Source: an uncultured Lachnospiraceae bacterium
GTDB taxonomy: Bacteria > Bacillota > Clostridia > Lachnospirales > Lachnospiraceae
Direction of reading: 5' to 3'
NCBI GenBank assembly: GCA_902761225.1
Contig: CACWJQ010000007.1
Span: 1-64,000, forward strand
DNA: 64,000 bases
Shown here: positions 1-9,475 of the stretch, piece after piece
Numbering within the stretch: position 1 is the first letter of the stretch
Layout of the letters: each line of letters starts with the position of its first letter
Position numbers and translations under genes: made by a program
Notes under the pieces: model-generated
Database searches by the model: none
Told to the model about the DNA's origin: nothing
The model's input: only the letters and a program-made list of their open reading frames with translations

Positions 1-32
1 GGAACCCTGCCTTTGCAGGGTCCGGTATTTTT
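1..32. terminator. Probable bidirectional terminator downstream of glgP
   Basis: An inverted repeat (ACCCTGC / GCAGGGT with a CTTT loop) lies at the very start of the window and is followed by a T-rich run on the plus strand. It sits just past the glgP stop codon, so it probably ends glgP transcription. The left flank is outside the window, so the T-tract for the minus direction cannot be seen. Confidence 0.6.
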
Positions 33-34
33 TA

Positions 35-2548
35 TTATTCCTTGTTCTTGGATGAAGCCTTTCTCTTCAGTACGACCTTGTCGAGATGCCAGATCTCATC
101 GACATACTGCTGAATGGTTCTGTCGGAAGTGAACTTGCCGGAACATGCAACATTCAGTATTGCACTCTTGGCCCATGCCGCCTGATTTCCGTAGTAATCC
201 ACTATCCTTGCCCTTGCATCCGAATAGGACTTGAAGTCCTTGAGGATGAAGTATGTATCTGCCTTTGATGTGGACTGGGTATTGAGAAGGCTGTTGTAAA
301 GAGGTCTGAAGAGCTCGGTATCGGATGAATATGTTCCGTTGATCAGCTGCATCAGAACGCGTCTGATATCCGGATCGTTGTTGAAGATCTGCATGGGATC
401 ATATCCGCCGTGGTTCTCGAAACCTATGACTTCATCGGAACTCATACCGAAGATGAAGGCGTTCTCTTCTCCTACTTCCTTAACGATCTCAACGTTCGCA
501 CCGTCCATGGTTCCGAGGGTCAGGGCACCGTTAAGCATGAACTTCATGTTACCGGTTCCGGATGCCTCCTTGGATGCCGTGGAGATCTGCTCGGATATAT
601 CTGATGCTGCGAAGATGAGCTCTGCATTTGATACATTGTAGTTCTCGATGAAGACTATCTTCATGAGTCCCTTTACATCGGGATCATTGTTCACAACATC
701 GGCAACGGAGTTGATGAGCTTGATGGTAAGTTTTGCATTTCTGTATCCTGCAGCGGCCTTCGCACCGAAGATGAATGTTCTGGGTGTGAAGTCCATATCG
801 GGACGATCCTTGATCTCGTTGTAGAGATACATGATGTGAAGGATGTTCATAAGCTGTCTCTTATACTCGTGGAGACGCTTTACCTGTACATCGAAGATGG
901 ATCTGGGATCAACCTCGATGCCGTTATGCTCTGAGATGTACTTGGCAAGGCGGACCTTGTTGCGGTACTTGATGTTCATGAACTCCTTCTGTGCCTTCTT
1001 GTCGTCGGCATAGATCGCAAGCTCATGGATGTGTGGAAGATCCGTTATCCACTCGTCTCCGATGTGATCGGTGATCCAGTCTGCAAGGAGCGGATTTCCG
1101 TGAAGGAGGAATCTTCTCTGGGTGATACCGTTTGTCTTGTTGTTGAACTTCTCGGGGAACATCTCATAGAAGTCCCTGAGTTCCTGCTTCTTAAGGATCT
1201 CTGTATGAAGCTCGGCAACACCGTTTACGGAGTATCCGGAAACAATGGCCATATGTGCCATCTTGACCTGTCCGTCATAGATGATAGCCATCTTGCGGAT
1301 CTTCTCGTTTACATCGACACCGGGCACACCCGAATACTTTGCCTTGACCTGCTCGATAAATCTTCTGTTGATCTCCTCGACGATCTGATAGATCCTGGGA
1401 AGGAGTCTGCTGAAGAGCTCAATGGGCCACTTCTCAAGAGCCTCGCTCATGATGGTGTGGTTGGTGTATGCACATGTCTTGGTAGTTACATCCCACGCTT
1501 CATCCCATGTAAGTCCGTGATCATCCATCAGCACTCTCATAAGCTCTGCGATGGCAACGGTGGGATGGGTATCGTTGAGCTGGAATGTGACCTTTTCGTG
1601 GAACTTTCTGATGTCATCATGTGAACGCATATACTTCTCAACTGCTTCCTGAACGGATGCAGAGATGAAGAAATACTGCTGCTTAAGTCTGAGTTCCTTG
1701 CCTGCATAGTGGTTATCATTGGGATACAGGACCTCGACTATATTCCTTGCAAGGTTCTCCTGCTCCACAGATCTCTGATAATCACCCTTGTCAAAAGCAT
1801 CAAGCTGGAAGCACTCAACAGGCTCTGCGTCCCAGATCCTGAGAGTATTGACGATGCCGTTTCCGTATCCGACAATGGGGATATCGAAGGGGACAGCCCT
1901 TACTGACTGATAATCCTTCTGTGTGAAGATACCTCTTCCGTTCTCATCCACATGTACATCAACATATCCGCCGAACTTGATGGTCTTGGCATATTCGGGA
2001 CGGCGAAGCTCGAAGGGATTGCCGTTTGCAAGCCAGTTATCGGGAACCTCTACCTGATATCCGTCCTTGATCTTCTGCTTGAACATACCGTAACGGTAAC
2101 GGATCCCGCATCCGTATGCGGGATATCCGAGAGTTGCAAGTGAATCGAGGAAGCATGCGGCAAGTCTTCCGAGACCTCCGTTTCCTAGAGCCGCATCCGG
2201 CTCCTGGTCCTCGACTACGTTAAGATCGAGTCCCATCTCATCACAGGCTTCCTGAACTGCCTTGTATGCACGCATATTGATAAGGCTGTTTCCGAGAGCT
2301 CTTCCCATGAGGAACTCCATGGACATATAGTAGACCATTTTGGGGTCTTCCTTTTCATATGTCTCCTGGGTCTCGATCCACATATCCATGATCTGGTCCT
2401 TGATGGCATATGAAACCGCCTGGAATATCTGCTGGGGGGTCGCCTCCTCCATTGTCTTTCTGAAAAGAGTCTTTACATTGTAATTGACACTTCTCTTGAA
2501 AAGTTCCTTGTCGAACTTGTCTCTTTTGGTGGCTCCTGAAGTTTTCAA
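35..2548 (-). CDS. glgP: Glycogen/starch phosphorylase
   Basis: This 837-residue protein is a GT35 alpha-glucan phosphorylase. The family releases glucose-1-phosphate from glycogen in the cytoplasm using pyridoxal phosphate. The length is normal. The sequence carries the family N-terminus (YYMSMEFLMGRALGNSL near residue 75), the GNGGLGRLAACFLDS substrate region, and the C-terminal PLP region EASGTGNMKFMLNGALTLGTMDGAN containing the cofactor lysine. The start is a TTG codon with GGGAG upstream; no better-placed ATG precedes the conserved region. Its gene lies 66 nt downstream of ileS on the same strand. Together with the debranching enzyme and phosphoglucose isomerase near 37-41 kb it completes a glycogen breakdown route in this window. 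Confidence 0.96.
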   Translation of the reverse strand: MKTSGATKRDKFDKELFKRSVNYNVKTLFRKTMEEATPQQIFQAVSYAIKDQIMDMWIETQETYEKEDPKMVYYMSMEFLMGRALGNSLINMRAYKAVQEACDEMGLDLNVVEDQEPDAALGNGGLGRLAACFLDSLATLGYPAYGCGIRYRYGMFKQKIKDGYQVEVPDNWLANGNPFELRRPEYAKTIKFGGYVDVHVDENGRGIFTQKDYQSVRAVPFDIPIVGYGNGIVNTLRIWDAEPVECFQLDAFDKGDYQRSVEQENLARNIVEVLYPNDNHYAGKELRLKQQYFFISASVQEAVEKYMRSHDDIRKFHEKVTFQLNDTHPTVAIAELMRVLMDDHGLTWDEAWDVTTKTCAYTNHTIMSEALEKWPIELFSRLLPRIYQIVEEINRRFIEQVKAKYSGVPGVDVNEKIRKMAIIYDGQVKMAHMAIVSGYSVNGVAELHTEILKKQELRDFYEMFPEKFNNKTNGITQRRFLLHGNPLLADWITDHIGDEWITDLPHIHELAIYADDKKAQKEFMNIKYRNKVRLAKYISEHNGIEVDPRSIFDVQVKRLHEYKRQLMNILHIMYLYNEIKDRPDMDFTPRTFIFGAKAAAGYRNAKLTIKLINSVADVVNNDPDVKGLMKIVFIENYNVSNAELIFAASDISEQISTASKEASGTGNMKFMLNGALTLGTMDGANVEIVKEVGEENAFIFGMSSDEVIGFENHGGYDPMQIFNNDPDIRRVLMQLINGTYSSDTELFRPLYNSLLNTQSTSKADTYFILKDFKSYSDARARIVDYYGNQAAWAKSAILNVACSGKFTSDRTIQQYVDEIWHLDKVVLKRKASSKNKE

Positions 2549-2614
2549 TACTTTCTTCTCCCTTCGAAAAAAATATTTATGAAACGATCATCAGATCCTT
2601 TACATATCAGTGTC

Positions 2615-5600
2615 TCAGATCTTTTCAAGGCTTATTGTAACCTTTTCCCCGTTGATATCCCATTCCTTGGAGAATGCGAAATCTTTGCCGGAAGTGATCT
2701 CATCTGCAAGAAGCTTTGTGGAGATCTGCTCCATGTTCTTTTCAACAATGCCTGAAAGCTTCTCATTTCCGTTAAGTGAGATGCGGATGTGGTCCATGAC
2801 CTCAAATCCGGAATCCTTACGCATTGTCTGAACCTTGGATACAAGCTCTGCGGCAAATCCCTCCTCGATGAGTTCCTCGGTAAGGTTAAGGTCGAGCACA
2901 ACGGTCATTCCGTGATCTTCGGCTGCCTCGTAACCTTCCTTCCTGGTCATCTCGATAAGAAGATCTTCCCTGGAAAGCTCTACGGAAGTTCCGTTTACAT
3001 CGAATGTAAGGACTCCATTGCTGTCAAGCTCATCCATTGCGGCATTTCCGTCGACCTCTTTAAGGTACTTCTGAATACCTCCAAGCTGTTTGCCATACTT
3101 GGGACCGACAGTCCTGAGCTGGGGCTTGAAGACATAGGTGGTGAACTCTCTTACATCATCGGCAAATGCAACTTCCTTGACATTGAGCTCGTCCCTTACT
3201 ATATCAATGTAGAACTCATCAAGCTTCTCTTCACTCTTGATATACATCCTGGAGATGGGCTGACGGTTCTTGACCGCTCCCTCGTTACGGCATGCACGTC
3301 CGAGTACGACTGCATCCAGTACGGTTTCCATCTTCTCCTCAAGCTCCCTGTCGATGAGCTTATCATCGGCCTTCGGATAATCGCAGAGGTGAATGCTCTC
3401 GGGTGCCGAAGGATCGGAGTTTCTTACGATGTTCTGATAAATGCTCTCTGTCATGAAGGGGATCATGGGAGCTGCTGCCTTGGATATGGTAACAAGAGCG
3501 GTATAAAGGGTCATATACGCATTTATCTTGTCCTGCTCCATTCCCTTTGCCCAGAATCTCTCACGGCTTCTGCGGACATACCAGTTACTCATCTCATCGA
3601 CGAACTTCTCGAACGCGGCACCTGCCTCAGGGATCCTGTAGTTCTCCAGATCATCGTCAACTTCCTTCACGCAGCTGTTAAGTCTTGAAAGAAGCCACTT
3701 ATCCATAACGGAAAGCTTTTCGTAATCAAGGGTATACCTGCCTGCGTCAAAATTATCGATATTTGCATAAAGTACGAAGAATGCATAGGTGTTCCAGAGT
3801 GTTCCCAGGAACTTTCTCTGTCCTTCGATGACGGAGCCTTCAGAGAATCTCTTGGGAAGCCAGGGAGCCGCACTTGTATAGAAATACCATCTGATGGCAT
3901 CTGCGCCGAACTTTCCGAGAGCCTCCATGGGATCCACAACGTTGCCCAGATGCTTGCTCATCTTTCTTCCCTGCTCATCCTGAACAAGGCCGAGAACTAT
4001 GACATTCTGATAAGGGGACTTGTTGAAAAGAAGGGTTCCTTCAGCCATGAGGGAATAGAACCAGCCTCTTGTCTGGTCAACTGCCTCAGAGATGAATGCA
4101 GCCGGGAACTGCTGCTCGAACTTCTCCTTATTTTCAAAAGGATAATGATGCTGTGCAAAAGGCATTGCACCGGAATCAAACCAGCAGTCGATAACCTCGG
4201 GAACTCTCTTCATGGAGCCTCCGCAGTCAGGACACTTGCAGGTTATATCATCAATGAACGGTCTGTGGAGCTCAATGGTCTTAGCCCTCTCATCGCCGCT
4301 TGCATTGAAAAGTTCTTCTCTTGAACCGATGCAGATCCTCTTTCCGCATTCGCATTCCCAGATATTGAGTGGAGTGCCCCAGTAACGGTTTCTTGAAAGA
4401 GCCCAGTCCTGAATGTTCTCAAGCCAGTTACCGAAACGTCCCGTTCCGATGGATTCGGGCATCCAGTGAACTGTATTGTTATTCCTCACAAGATCGTCCT
4501 TTACAGCGGTGACCTTGATGTACCAGGACTCGCGCGCATAGTAAAGGAGGGGAGTGTCGCATCTCCAGCAGAAAGGATAATCGTGCTCGAACTTAGGAGC
4601 ATCGAAAAGCTTGCCGTCCTTATCAAGGTCCTTCAGAACAAGAGGATCGGCATCCTTAACGAACACGCCTTCATAGGGAGTATCAGCCGTCATGTTTCCC
4701 TTGCCGTCTACAAACTGTACGAAGGGAAGATCATATTCACGTCCCACACGGGAGTCATCCTCACCGAATGCGGGAGCGATGTGGACGATACCGGTACCGT
4801 CTGTCATCGTTACATAGTCATCCTTGACTATGAAATGCGCTTTCTTATGCTGCTTGTCAGCTGCTTTTGCCGCGCCTTCGAAGAGAGGCTCATACTCCAT
4901 TCTCTCAAGGTCGCTTCCAACGTACTTCTCAAGCACTTCATATGCGGGGGTATCCTCGGTTCCAAGCTTTCCGAGAACGGTGTCACAGAGAGCCTCAGCC
5001 AGGATGTAGGTATATCCGTCGGCAGCCTTAACCTTCACATAGGACTCTGAAGGATTAACGCAGAGTGCCACATTGGAAGGAAGGGTCCAGGGAGTGGTGG
5101 TCCATGCAAGGAAGTAGAAATCTCCGTCCTTAGCCTTGAAACGTGCTATAGCGGAACGCTCCTTAACTGTCTTGTATCCCTGGGCAACCTCGTGGCTTGA
5201 AAGAGGGGTTCCGCATCTGGGGCAGTAAGGAACGATCTTGAATCCCTTGTAGAGGAGTCCCTTGTCCCATATTGTCTTAAGAGCCCACCATTCGGACTCG
5301 ATATAATTATCATCATAGGTGATATAAGGGTTGTCCATATCAGCCCAGAAGCCGATCTTGCCGGAGAAATCCTCCCACATTCCCTTATACTTCCATACGG
5401 ATTCCTTACATTTTCCGATAAAGGGTTCAAGTCCGTAGCCCTCGATCTGCTCCTTGCCGTTGATACCGAGAAGCTTCTCAACTTCAAGCTCTACAGGAAG
5501 TCCGTGGGTATCCCATCCGGCCTTGCGGGGAACCTGATATCCCTTCATGGTACGGTATCTGGGAATCATGTCCTTAATAGTCCTGGTCTCAACATGGCCG

Positions 5601-5767
5601 ATATGGGGCTTTCCGTTGGCGGTAGGGGGGCCGTCGTAGAATGTATACACGGGACCTTCCTTACGGGAATCTATGCTCTTTTGGAAGATATCATTATCAT
5701 TCCAGAACTTTTCGACTTCAGCTTCCCTCTGTGTAAAGGAAAGATCAGAACTAACCTGCTTGTACAT
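2615..5767 (-). CDS. ileS: Isoleucyl-tRNA synthetase
   Basis: This 1050-residue class I aminoacyl-tRNA synthetase charges tRNA-Ile. The ATP signature HIGH is at residues 55-58, and the second signature reads KMSKH (around residue 605) instead of KMSKS. Zinc-type cysteine motifs CPRCG and CPDCG are present, and the anticodon-binding and C-terminal regions are complete. The length and overall sequence fit the long IleS2-like type found in many clostridia and eukaryotes; members of that type are often less sensitive to mupirocin, but that is family knowledge and not shown here. The ATG is preceded by an ideal AGGAGG at 5772-5777. A consensus promoter and a short hairpin leader lie upstream, and no T-box is visible. 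Confidence 0.97.
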   Translation of the reverse strand: MYKQVSSDLSFTQREAEVEKFWNDNDIFQKSIDSRKEGPVYTFYDGPPTANGKPHIGHVETRTIKDMIPRYRTMKGYQVPRKAGWDTHGLPVELEVEKLLGINGKEQIEGYGLEPFIGKCKESVWKYKGMWEDFSGKIGFWADMDNPYITYDDNYIESEWWALKTIWDKGLLYKGFKIVPYCPRCGTPLSSHEVAQGYKTVKERSAIARFKAKDGDFYFLAWTTTPWTLPSNVALCVNPSESYVKVKAADGYTYILAEALCDTVLGKLGTEDTPAYEVLEKYVGSDLERMEYEPLFEGAAKAADKQHKKAHFIVKDDYVTMTDGTGIVHIAPAFGEDDSRVGREYDLPFVQFVDGKGNMTADTPYEGVFVKDADPLVLKDLDKDGKLFDAPKFEHDYPFCWRCDTPLLYYARESWYIKVTAVKDDLVRNNNTVHWMPESIGTGRFGNWLENIQDWALSRNRYWGTPLNIWECECGKRICIGSREELFNASGDERAKTIELHRPFIDDITCKCPDCGGSMKRVPEVIDCWFDSGAMPFAQHHYPFENKEKFEQQFPAAFISEAVDQTRGWFYSLMAEGTLLFNKSPYQNVIVLGLVQDEQGRKMSKHLGNVVDPMEALGKFGADAIRWYFYTSAAPWLPKRFSEGSVIEGQRKFLGTLWNTYAFFVLYANIDNFDAGRYTLDYEKLSVMDKWLLSRLNSCVKEVDDDLENYRIPEAGAAFEKFVDEMSNWYVRRSRERFWAKGMEQDKINAYMTLYTALVTISKAAAPMIPFMTESIYQNIVRNSDPSAPESIHLCDYPKADDKLIDRELEEKMETVLDAVVLGRACRNEGAVKNRQPISRMYIKSEEKLDEFYIDIVRDELNVKEVAFADDVREFTTYVFKPQLRTVGPKYGKQLGGIQKYLKEVDGNAAMDELDSNGVLTFDVNGTSVELSREDLLIEMTRKEGYEAAEDHGMTVVLDLNLTEELIEEGFAAELVSKVQTMRKDSGFEVMDHIRISLNGNEKLSGIVEKNMEQISTKLLADEITSGKDFAFSKEWDINGEKVTISLEKI

Positions 5768-5792
5768 AATTCCTCCTAAAAACGCTTAATAA

Positions 5793-5823
5793 ACCTCACT
5801 TTTGAAGTACTCAAAAGAGAGGT
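5793..5823 (-). other. Hairpin in the ileS 5' leader
   Basis: The leader between promoter and ribosome site contains a near-perfect stem (ACCTC.CTTTTGA paired with TTCAAAAG.GAGGT) with one mismatch and a short loop. It has no T-run, so it is not a terminator. It could influence translation or RNA stability. The whole leader is only about 80 nt, too short for a T-box. Confidence 0.55.
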
Positions 5824-5849
5824 CTTCCTACAAAAGAATATCAAATGCG

Positions 5850-5878
5850 ATTTTAGTGTAAAATAGCGGTATTGTCAA
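5850..5878 (-). promoter_or_regulatory. Sigma-A promoter of ileS
   Basis: On the minus strand TTGACA (5873-5878) is followed by exactly 17 nt and TAAAAT (5850-5855). This near-consensus promoter places the transcript start about 75 nt upstream of the ileS start codon. Confidence 0.85.
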
Positions 5879-5896
5879 CATTAACGGGGGTTTGGA

Positions 5897-5925
5897 TTGT
5901 TTTTTGAGCCCCCCAAATATATAAT
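5897..5925 (+). promoter_or_regulatory. Promoter of the diguanylate cyclase gene
   Basis: TTGTTT (5897-5902), 17 nt, TATAAT (5920-5925) on the plus strand, back to back with the ileS promoter. The -10 is perfect and the -35 is weak. A G-run/C-run pair (5886-5890 and 5909-5914) overlaps the -35 area and could form a cruciform or a regulator site. Confidence 0.6.
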
Positions 5926-5967
5926 ACAAATTGTAAATAGTGACATCTTACTTCGGAGGTCCTCAAA

Positions 5968-7515
5968 GTGGCAAAGGACAACCCCAGGGAAAAAGAAAAA
6001 AAGGTAAAAAGAACCCGAAAGGGTACCATTTCCGGGCATATGTACACACTGGCGATACTGCCCGTTATCCTTTTTGCGCTTGCCGTGATATTCATAGGCA
6101 TTCCCTTCCTGACGCGTATGATGTACAGATACTCCGAAAAGGAGCTGAAGGACGCCTGCCTGAGCACCGGGCTTCTTATGGAGGCATACTATCCGGGGGA
6201 TTACAGACTGACCGGCAAGGATTATCTCTATCTGTATAAGGGAGATACCGACATAACGATGGATTATTCCGTTGTGGATACCGTCAGCAATGCCACCGGC
6301 CTCGAGATCTCTCTTTTCTATAAGGATACCCGCATCCTCACAACGCTTACGGACGAAAACGGCACCAGAATGGTGGGAACAGGGGCCGCATCCCAGATCT
6401 ACAAGCTGGTCTATGAGGAAGGTGAAGAGGTATTCTATAACAATACGGTGATATTCGGAAAGCCATACTTCACCTATTACATGCCGCTGACCTCGAGCCA
6501 CGGCAATATACAGGGCATCATCGCGGCAGCCTGCCCCGTTGAGAAAGTAAACAGGGACATCCGCAACTATATCATCATAATGATAGCGGTGGCGATAGTC
6601 CTTGCCGGGCTGATGATAGCGATCGTCATCAAGGTCACAAAGCCCATGACACATTCAATAGAAAGTATTTTCCGCTTTATCAGGGAATCCTCCACCGGAA
6701 ACGATACCGTCGCACTGGACGAAAGCGTCCTCAGACGCCATGACGAACTGGGGGAGATGGGTGAGAATGTACTCAATCTTCAGCGCTCAATGAGAAACAT
6801 GATGGAGTCCGACCCTCTTACGGGACTCTTCAACAGGCGCTCGGCCCAGAGAAGGATAGGAACGGTCATCAGCAAGGCCAAAAGCTCCCCCGAGTCCTTC
6901 TGTATAAGCATCGGTGATATAGACTTTTTCAAGCATGTAAATGACACCTACGGACATGATGCCGGAGACGATGTTCTTGTAAAGGTTGCAGATATCATCA
7001 GAGAGCATATGAGAAGCTGCGGATTTGTGGCAAGATGGGGCGGCGAGGAATTCCTGATGGTATTCGACAGGACCAGCCTTATCGTAGCCGAGAATTCCCT
7101 CTGGAATCTTCTGGAGAAGATACGTTCCACCGAGATCCGCTATGACAATTACATCATCAAGGTCACGATGAGTTTCGGTATCAGCGAATGGGATAAGCAG
7201 CAGAGTCTTGACTCACTCATAAAGAGTGCGGACGATAAGCTTTATTTTGCCAAGAACAACGGAAGAAACAGGGTTGTGAGCTCCATGGAGGGAGAAGGAG
7301 CCGCAGAAAACGGTGAGATCTCCGAAATAGACAGGCTGCTCATGACAATAAACAGCGGAAGTTCATCAGGTCAGGATGAGGGAGAAGTGCATTTTGAGAA
7401 TCTGTCCGCAGATGAACTCAATGCCATCCTGAGCGGAGATGCGGATGATAACGAAAGCAATGTGAGTGGTCCCTCAGGTGAGCCAATAAGCTTTTCCGAG
7501 GATTCATACACCTGA
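5968..7515 (+). CDS. Membrane diguanylate cyclase (sensor-HAMP-GGDEF)
   Basis: This 515-residue protein has a basic N-terminus, a first membrane helix (about residues 25-48), an extracytoplasmic sensor region of about 140 residues, a second helix (about 195-218), a HAMP-like linker and a GGDEF domain. The signature is GGEEF near residue 358, an active variant, so it should make cyclic di-GMP from two GTP. The usual inhibitory RxxD site just before the signature reads RSCG, so product feedback at that site is probably absent. A 70-residue acidic tail follows the catalytic domain. The start is GTG with GGAGG eight nt upstream. It is transcribed alone, ends at a strong terminator, and could act with the EAL protein at 27465-30824. 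Confidence 0.92.
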   Translation: MAKDNPREKEKKVKRTRKGTISGHMYTLAILPVILFALAVIFIGIPFLTRMMYRYSEKELKDACLSTGLLMEAYYPGDYRLTGKDYLYLYKGDTDITMDYSVVDTVSNATGLEISLFYKDTRILTTLTDENGTRMVGTGAASQIYKLVYEEGEEVFYNNTVIFGKPYFTYYMPLTSSHGNIQGIIAAACPVEKVNRDIRNYIIIMIAVAIVLAGLMIAIVIKVTKPMTHSIESIFRFIRESSTGNDTVALDESVLRRHDELGEMGENVLNLQRSMRNMMESDPLTGLFNRRSAQRRIGTVISKAKSSPESFCISIGDIDFFKHVNDTYGHDAGDDVLVKVADIIREHMRSCGFVARWGGEEFLMVFDRTSLIVAENSLWNLLEKIRSTEIRYDNYIIKVTMSFGISEWDKQQSLDSLIKSADDKLYFAKNNGRNRVVSSMEGEGAAENGEISEIDRLLMTINSGSSSGQDEGEVHFENLSADELNAILSGDADDNESNVSGPSGEPISFSEDSYT

Positions 7516-7535
7516 TACCTTCATAGGAACATAAC

Positions 7536-7564
7536 AAAGCGGGATCACCTAAGGATCCCGCTTT
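7536..7564. terminator. Terminator between convergent genes
   Basis: A stem AAAGCGGGATC / GATCCCGCTTT followed by TTTT, with an A-run on the other side. It can serve both the diguanylate cyclase gene and the convergent dehydrogenase gene. Confidence 0.85.
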
Positions 7565-7604
7565 TCGTATCATCTTAAATGAATATCATATTAAATGGGA
7601 CATC

Positions 7605-8717
7605 TTACATATGACACATCACCTTGATGTAATCCTCAGTCTTGTCCCGCATGATCTCAAAGCCCCTGCCCAGTTCCTCGAAGGAAAGCAGATGAGTGAT
7701 GAAATTCTCAGGGGCTATCCTGCCCTCTTCAAGAGATCTGACGACCAGGTTCCAGTCATCATCCGGGGAATGTCTGTATGATGAATTCCAGGTTCCCGTG
7801 ACGGTAAACTGCTGCCTCAGTATCTTCCAGTACTCATCCTTTCCAAAGGTCATATCGGATGCGGGATTTCCCACAAGCTGCAGGGCTCCCGATGCACCCA
7901 GCACGTTAAGTCCAAGTGATATGGCCGCATTTTTACCTACGCATTCAAAATAGTAATCTGCTCCCTCACCGTCTGTAAGCTCTCTGATTCCGGCTGCCGG
8001 ATCGTCAGTATTAAAATCAAAATAATGATCTGACGGAATACCGAGTTCCAGACACTTGCTTCTGTGGAATTCCTTATTGCCTATACAGATGATATTGTCA
8101 TATCCCATTCCCTTAAGATGCATGACCGCAAGCAGACCTATCGTCCCCATTCCGCACACCGCGATCCGGGTAGACCTTTCTTTATCATCAGGAGAAAGAG
8201 GAAGTCCGCACTGCCTGATCGCATGCATTGCGACAGCCATGGGCTCCAGCATCGCTGCCTGTTCAAAGGTCACATTCCCGGGAAGCTCTATGAGCGAGGA
8301 GGCAGGAACCCTGACATACTCCGCAAAGCCCCCGTCACATCTGGATCCGAGATAGTTGTAGCTCCGGCACATCTCATAATGTCCGCTCCGGCAGGGTGCG
8401 CACTTCATGCAGGGGATCAGAGGAAATACTCCGACCCTCTTTCCGGCAAGATCCGAGGGCACATTGCTTCCGGTCTCAGTAACCTCACCGCTGAATTCAT
8501 GACCGGGGATGAGGGGGTGATGGTAGGCTCCGGTCTTATATATCCTTGGGATATCCGAACCGCAGATACCTGCAGCCCTAACCCGCAGTATAACGCAGTC
8601 GTCATCGCTTACGGATGTCTGACCGTTTCGTCCGGCGATACCGTCTCCGTTAAGTTCCGGCTTTTGGGCATCTCTAAGAGCTATATCTCCTATTCCGTTC
8701 AGTACATATGCTTTCAT
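7605..8717 (-). CDS. Zinc-dependent polyol(-phosphate) dehydrogenase, GatD-like
   Basis: This 370-residue protein is a zinc-dependent medium-chain dehydrogenase. It has the catalytic zinc region CGSDIPRIYKTGA followed by GHEFSGEV, the structural zinc cysteines CMKCAPCRSGHYEMC, and a Rossmann segment around AVCGMGTIGLLAVMH. The pattern is closest to galactitol-1-phosphate/sorbitol dehydrogenases as I remember them. It is the last gene of a three-gene run with a cytidylyltransferase and a pentose-phosphate epimerase. By analogy with the TarJ/TarI pathway, it may reduce ribulose-5-phosphate (or a related ketose phosphate) to a polyol phosphate for CDP activation. That substrate is inferred from context only. 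Confidence 0.85.
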   Translation of the reverse strand: MKAYVLNGIGDIALRDAQKPELNGDGIAGRNGQTSVSDDDCVILRVRAAGICGSDIPRIYKTGAYHHPLIPGHEFSGEVTETGSNVPSDLAGKRVGVFPLIPCMKCAPCRSGHYEMCRSYNYLGSRCDGGFAEYVRVPASSLIELPGNVTFEQAAMLEPMAVAMHAIRQCGLPLSPDDKERSTRIAVCGMGTIGLLAVMHLKGMGYDNIICIGNKEFHRSKCLELGIPSDHYFDFNTDDPAAGIRELTDGEGADYYFECVGKNAAISLGLNVLGASGALQLVGNPASDMTFGKDEYWKILRQQFTVTGTWNSSYRHSPDDDWNLVVRSLEEGRIAPENFITHLLSFEELGRGFEIMRDKTEDYIKVMCHM

Positions 8718-8782
8718 AATATTCTCACCGATATCACATTCACCACGCAGTCACTTGCCTGCTATTTCAGCTGTCCGCGCAG

Positions 8783-9475
8783 TCACTTACCGGATCTCCC
8801 GGCCTGTATCTCGTTAAACCTCTCCAGATCCGCAGGTGTGGTGATCTTAAAATTTCTCTCATCGCCGGGGATGCAGGCGATATCCATTCCCGCGATCACT
8901 GCAGGCTGCATCGATCCGCTTATATCCAGTATGCGTTCCGGAAGGAGACTTTCCACTGCCTTCAGGTAGGTTCCGAATCTGAAGCCCTCAGGAGCCTGTC
9001 CCGCACATACTCTGCTTCTGTCCAGGTTGGCGGTGACTCTTCCGTTTTCAACTTCATAAAGGGTATCCTTTACGGGAAGCACCGGAAGCACTGCTTCACC
9101 GGTCTTCAGTGCTTCGGTTATGCCTCTTATAAGCTCGCATGTGATAAGAGGTCTTGCGGCATCATGGATTATGACATGATCGTCAGGTTTCATCACAGGC
9201 CTTAACACGTTCATTCCCGACAGAATGGATAACTGTCTGTTTGCACCCGGGTCTGCAAATCCGAGGAACTTCTTTTCATCAGAAAAAAGAGACCGGATAA
9301 GGTCTCTGTATTCTGCAGCCGCAACTACGACTATCCCGTCTATATCCGCGGATGATTCGAACACACTTATACAGTATGCGATAACGGGCTTTCCGCCCGC
9401 TTCAAGATACTGCTTGGGAATATCACTTCCCATTCTGGTGCCTGTTCCGCCTGAAAGTATTATGGCAGCATTCAT
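8783..9475 (-). CDS. IspD/TarI-family cytidylyltransferase
   Basis: This 230-residue nucleotidyltransferase begins with AIILSGGTGTRMGSDIPKQY, the CTP-binding loop of the IspD/TarI family, and contains VIIHDAARPLI typical of that family. IspD makes CDP-methylerythritol for isoprenoids; TarI makes CDP-ribitol for surface polymers. Its location between a ribulose-phosphate-type epimerase and a polyol-type dehydrogenase, within a surface-polymer region, favours a CDP-polyol role. Sequence alone cannot separate the two. Its ATG overlaps the stop of the upstream epimerase gene (ATGA), indicating translational coupling. Confidence 0.88.
   Translation of the reverse strand: MNAAIILSGGTGTRMGSDIPKQYLEAGGKPVIAYCISVFESSADIDGIVVVAAAEYRDLIRSLFSDEKKFLGFADPGANRQLSILSGMNVLRPVMKPDDHVIIHDAARPLITCELIRGITEALKTGEAVLPVLPVKDTLYEVENGRVTANLDRSRVCAGQAPEGFRFGTYLKAVESLLPERILDISGSMQPAVIAGMDIACIPGDERNFKITTPADLERFNEIQAGRSGK

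Noticed and set aside
2789..3688. Plus-strand ORF of 299 codons opposite ileS
   Set aside because: Antisense shadow caused by codon bias of ileS.
5768..5967. T-box riboswitch upstream of ileS
   Set aside because: The transcript leader is about 80 nt with one hairpin; no T-box sequence or antiterminator pair is present.
8064..8969. Plus-strand ORF of 301 codons opposite the dehydrogenase and cytidylyltransferase genes
   Set aside because: It crosses two well-supported minus-strand genes and shows no recognisable protein features.
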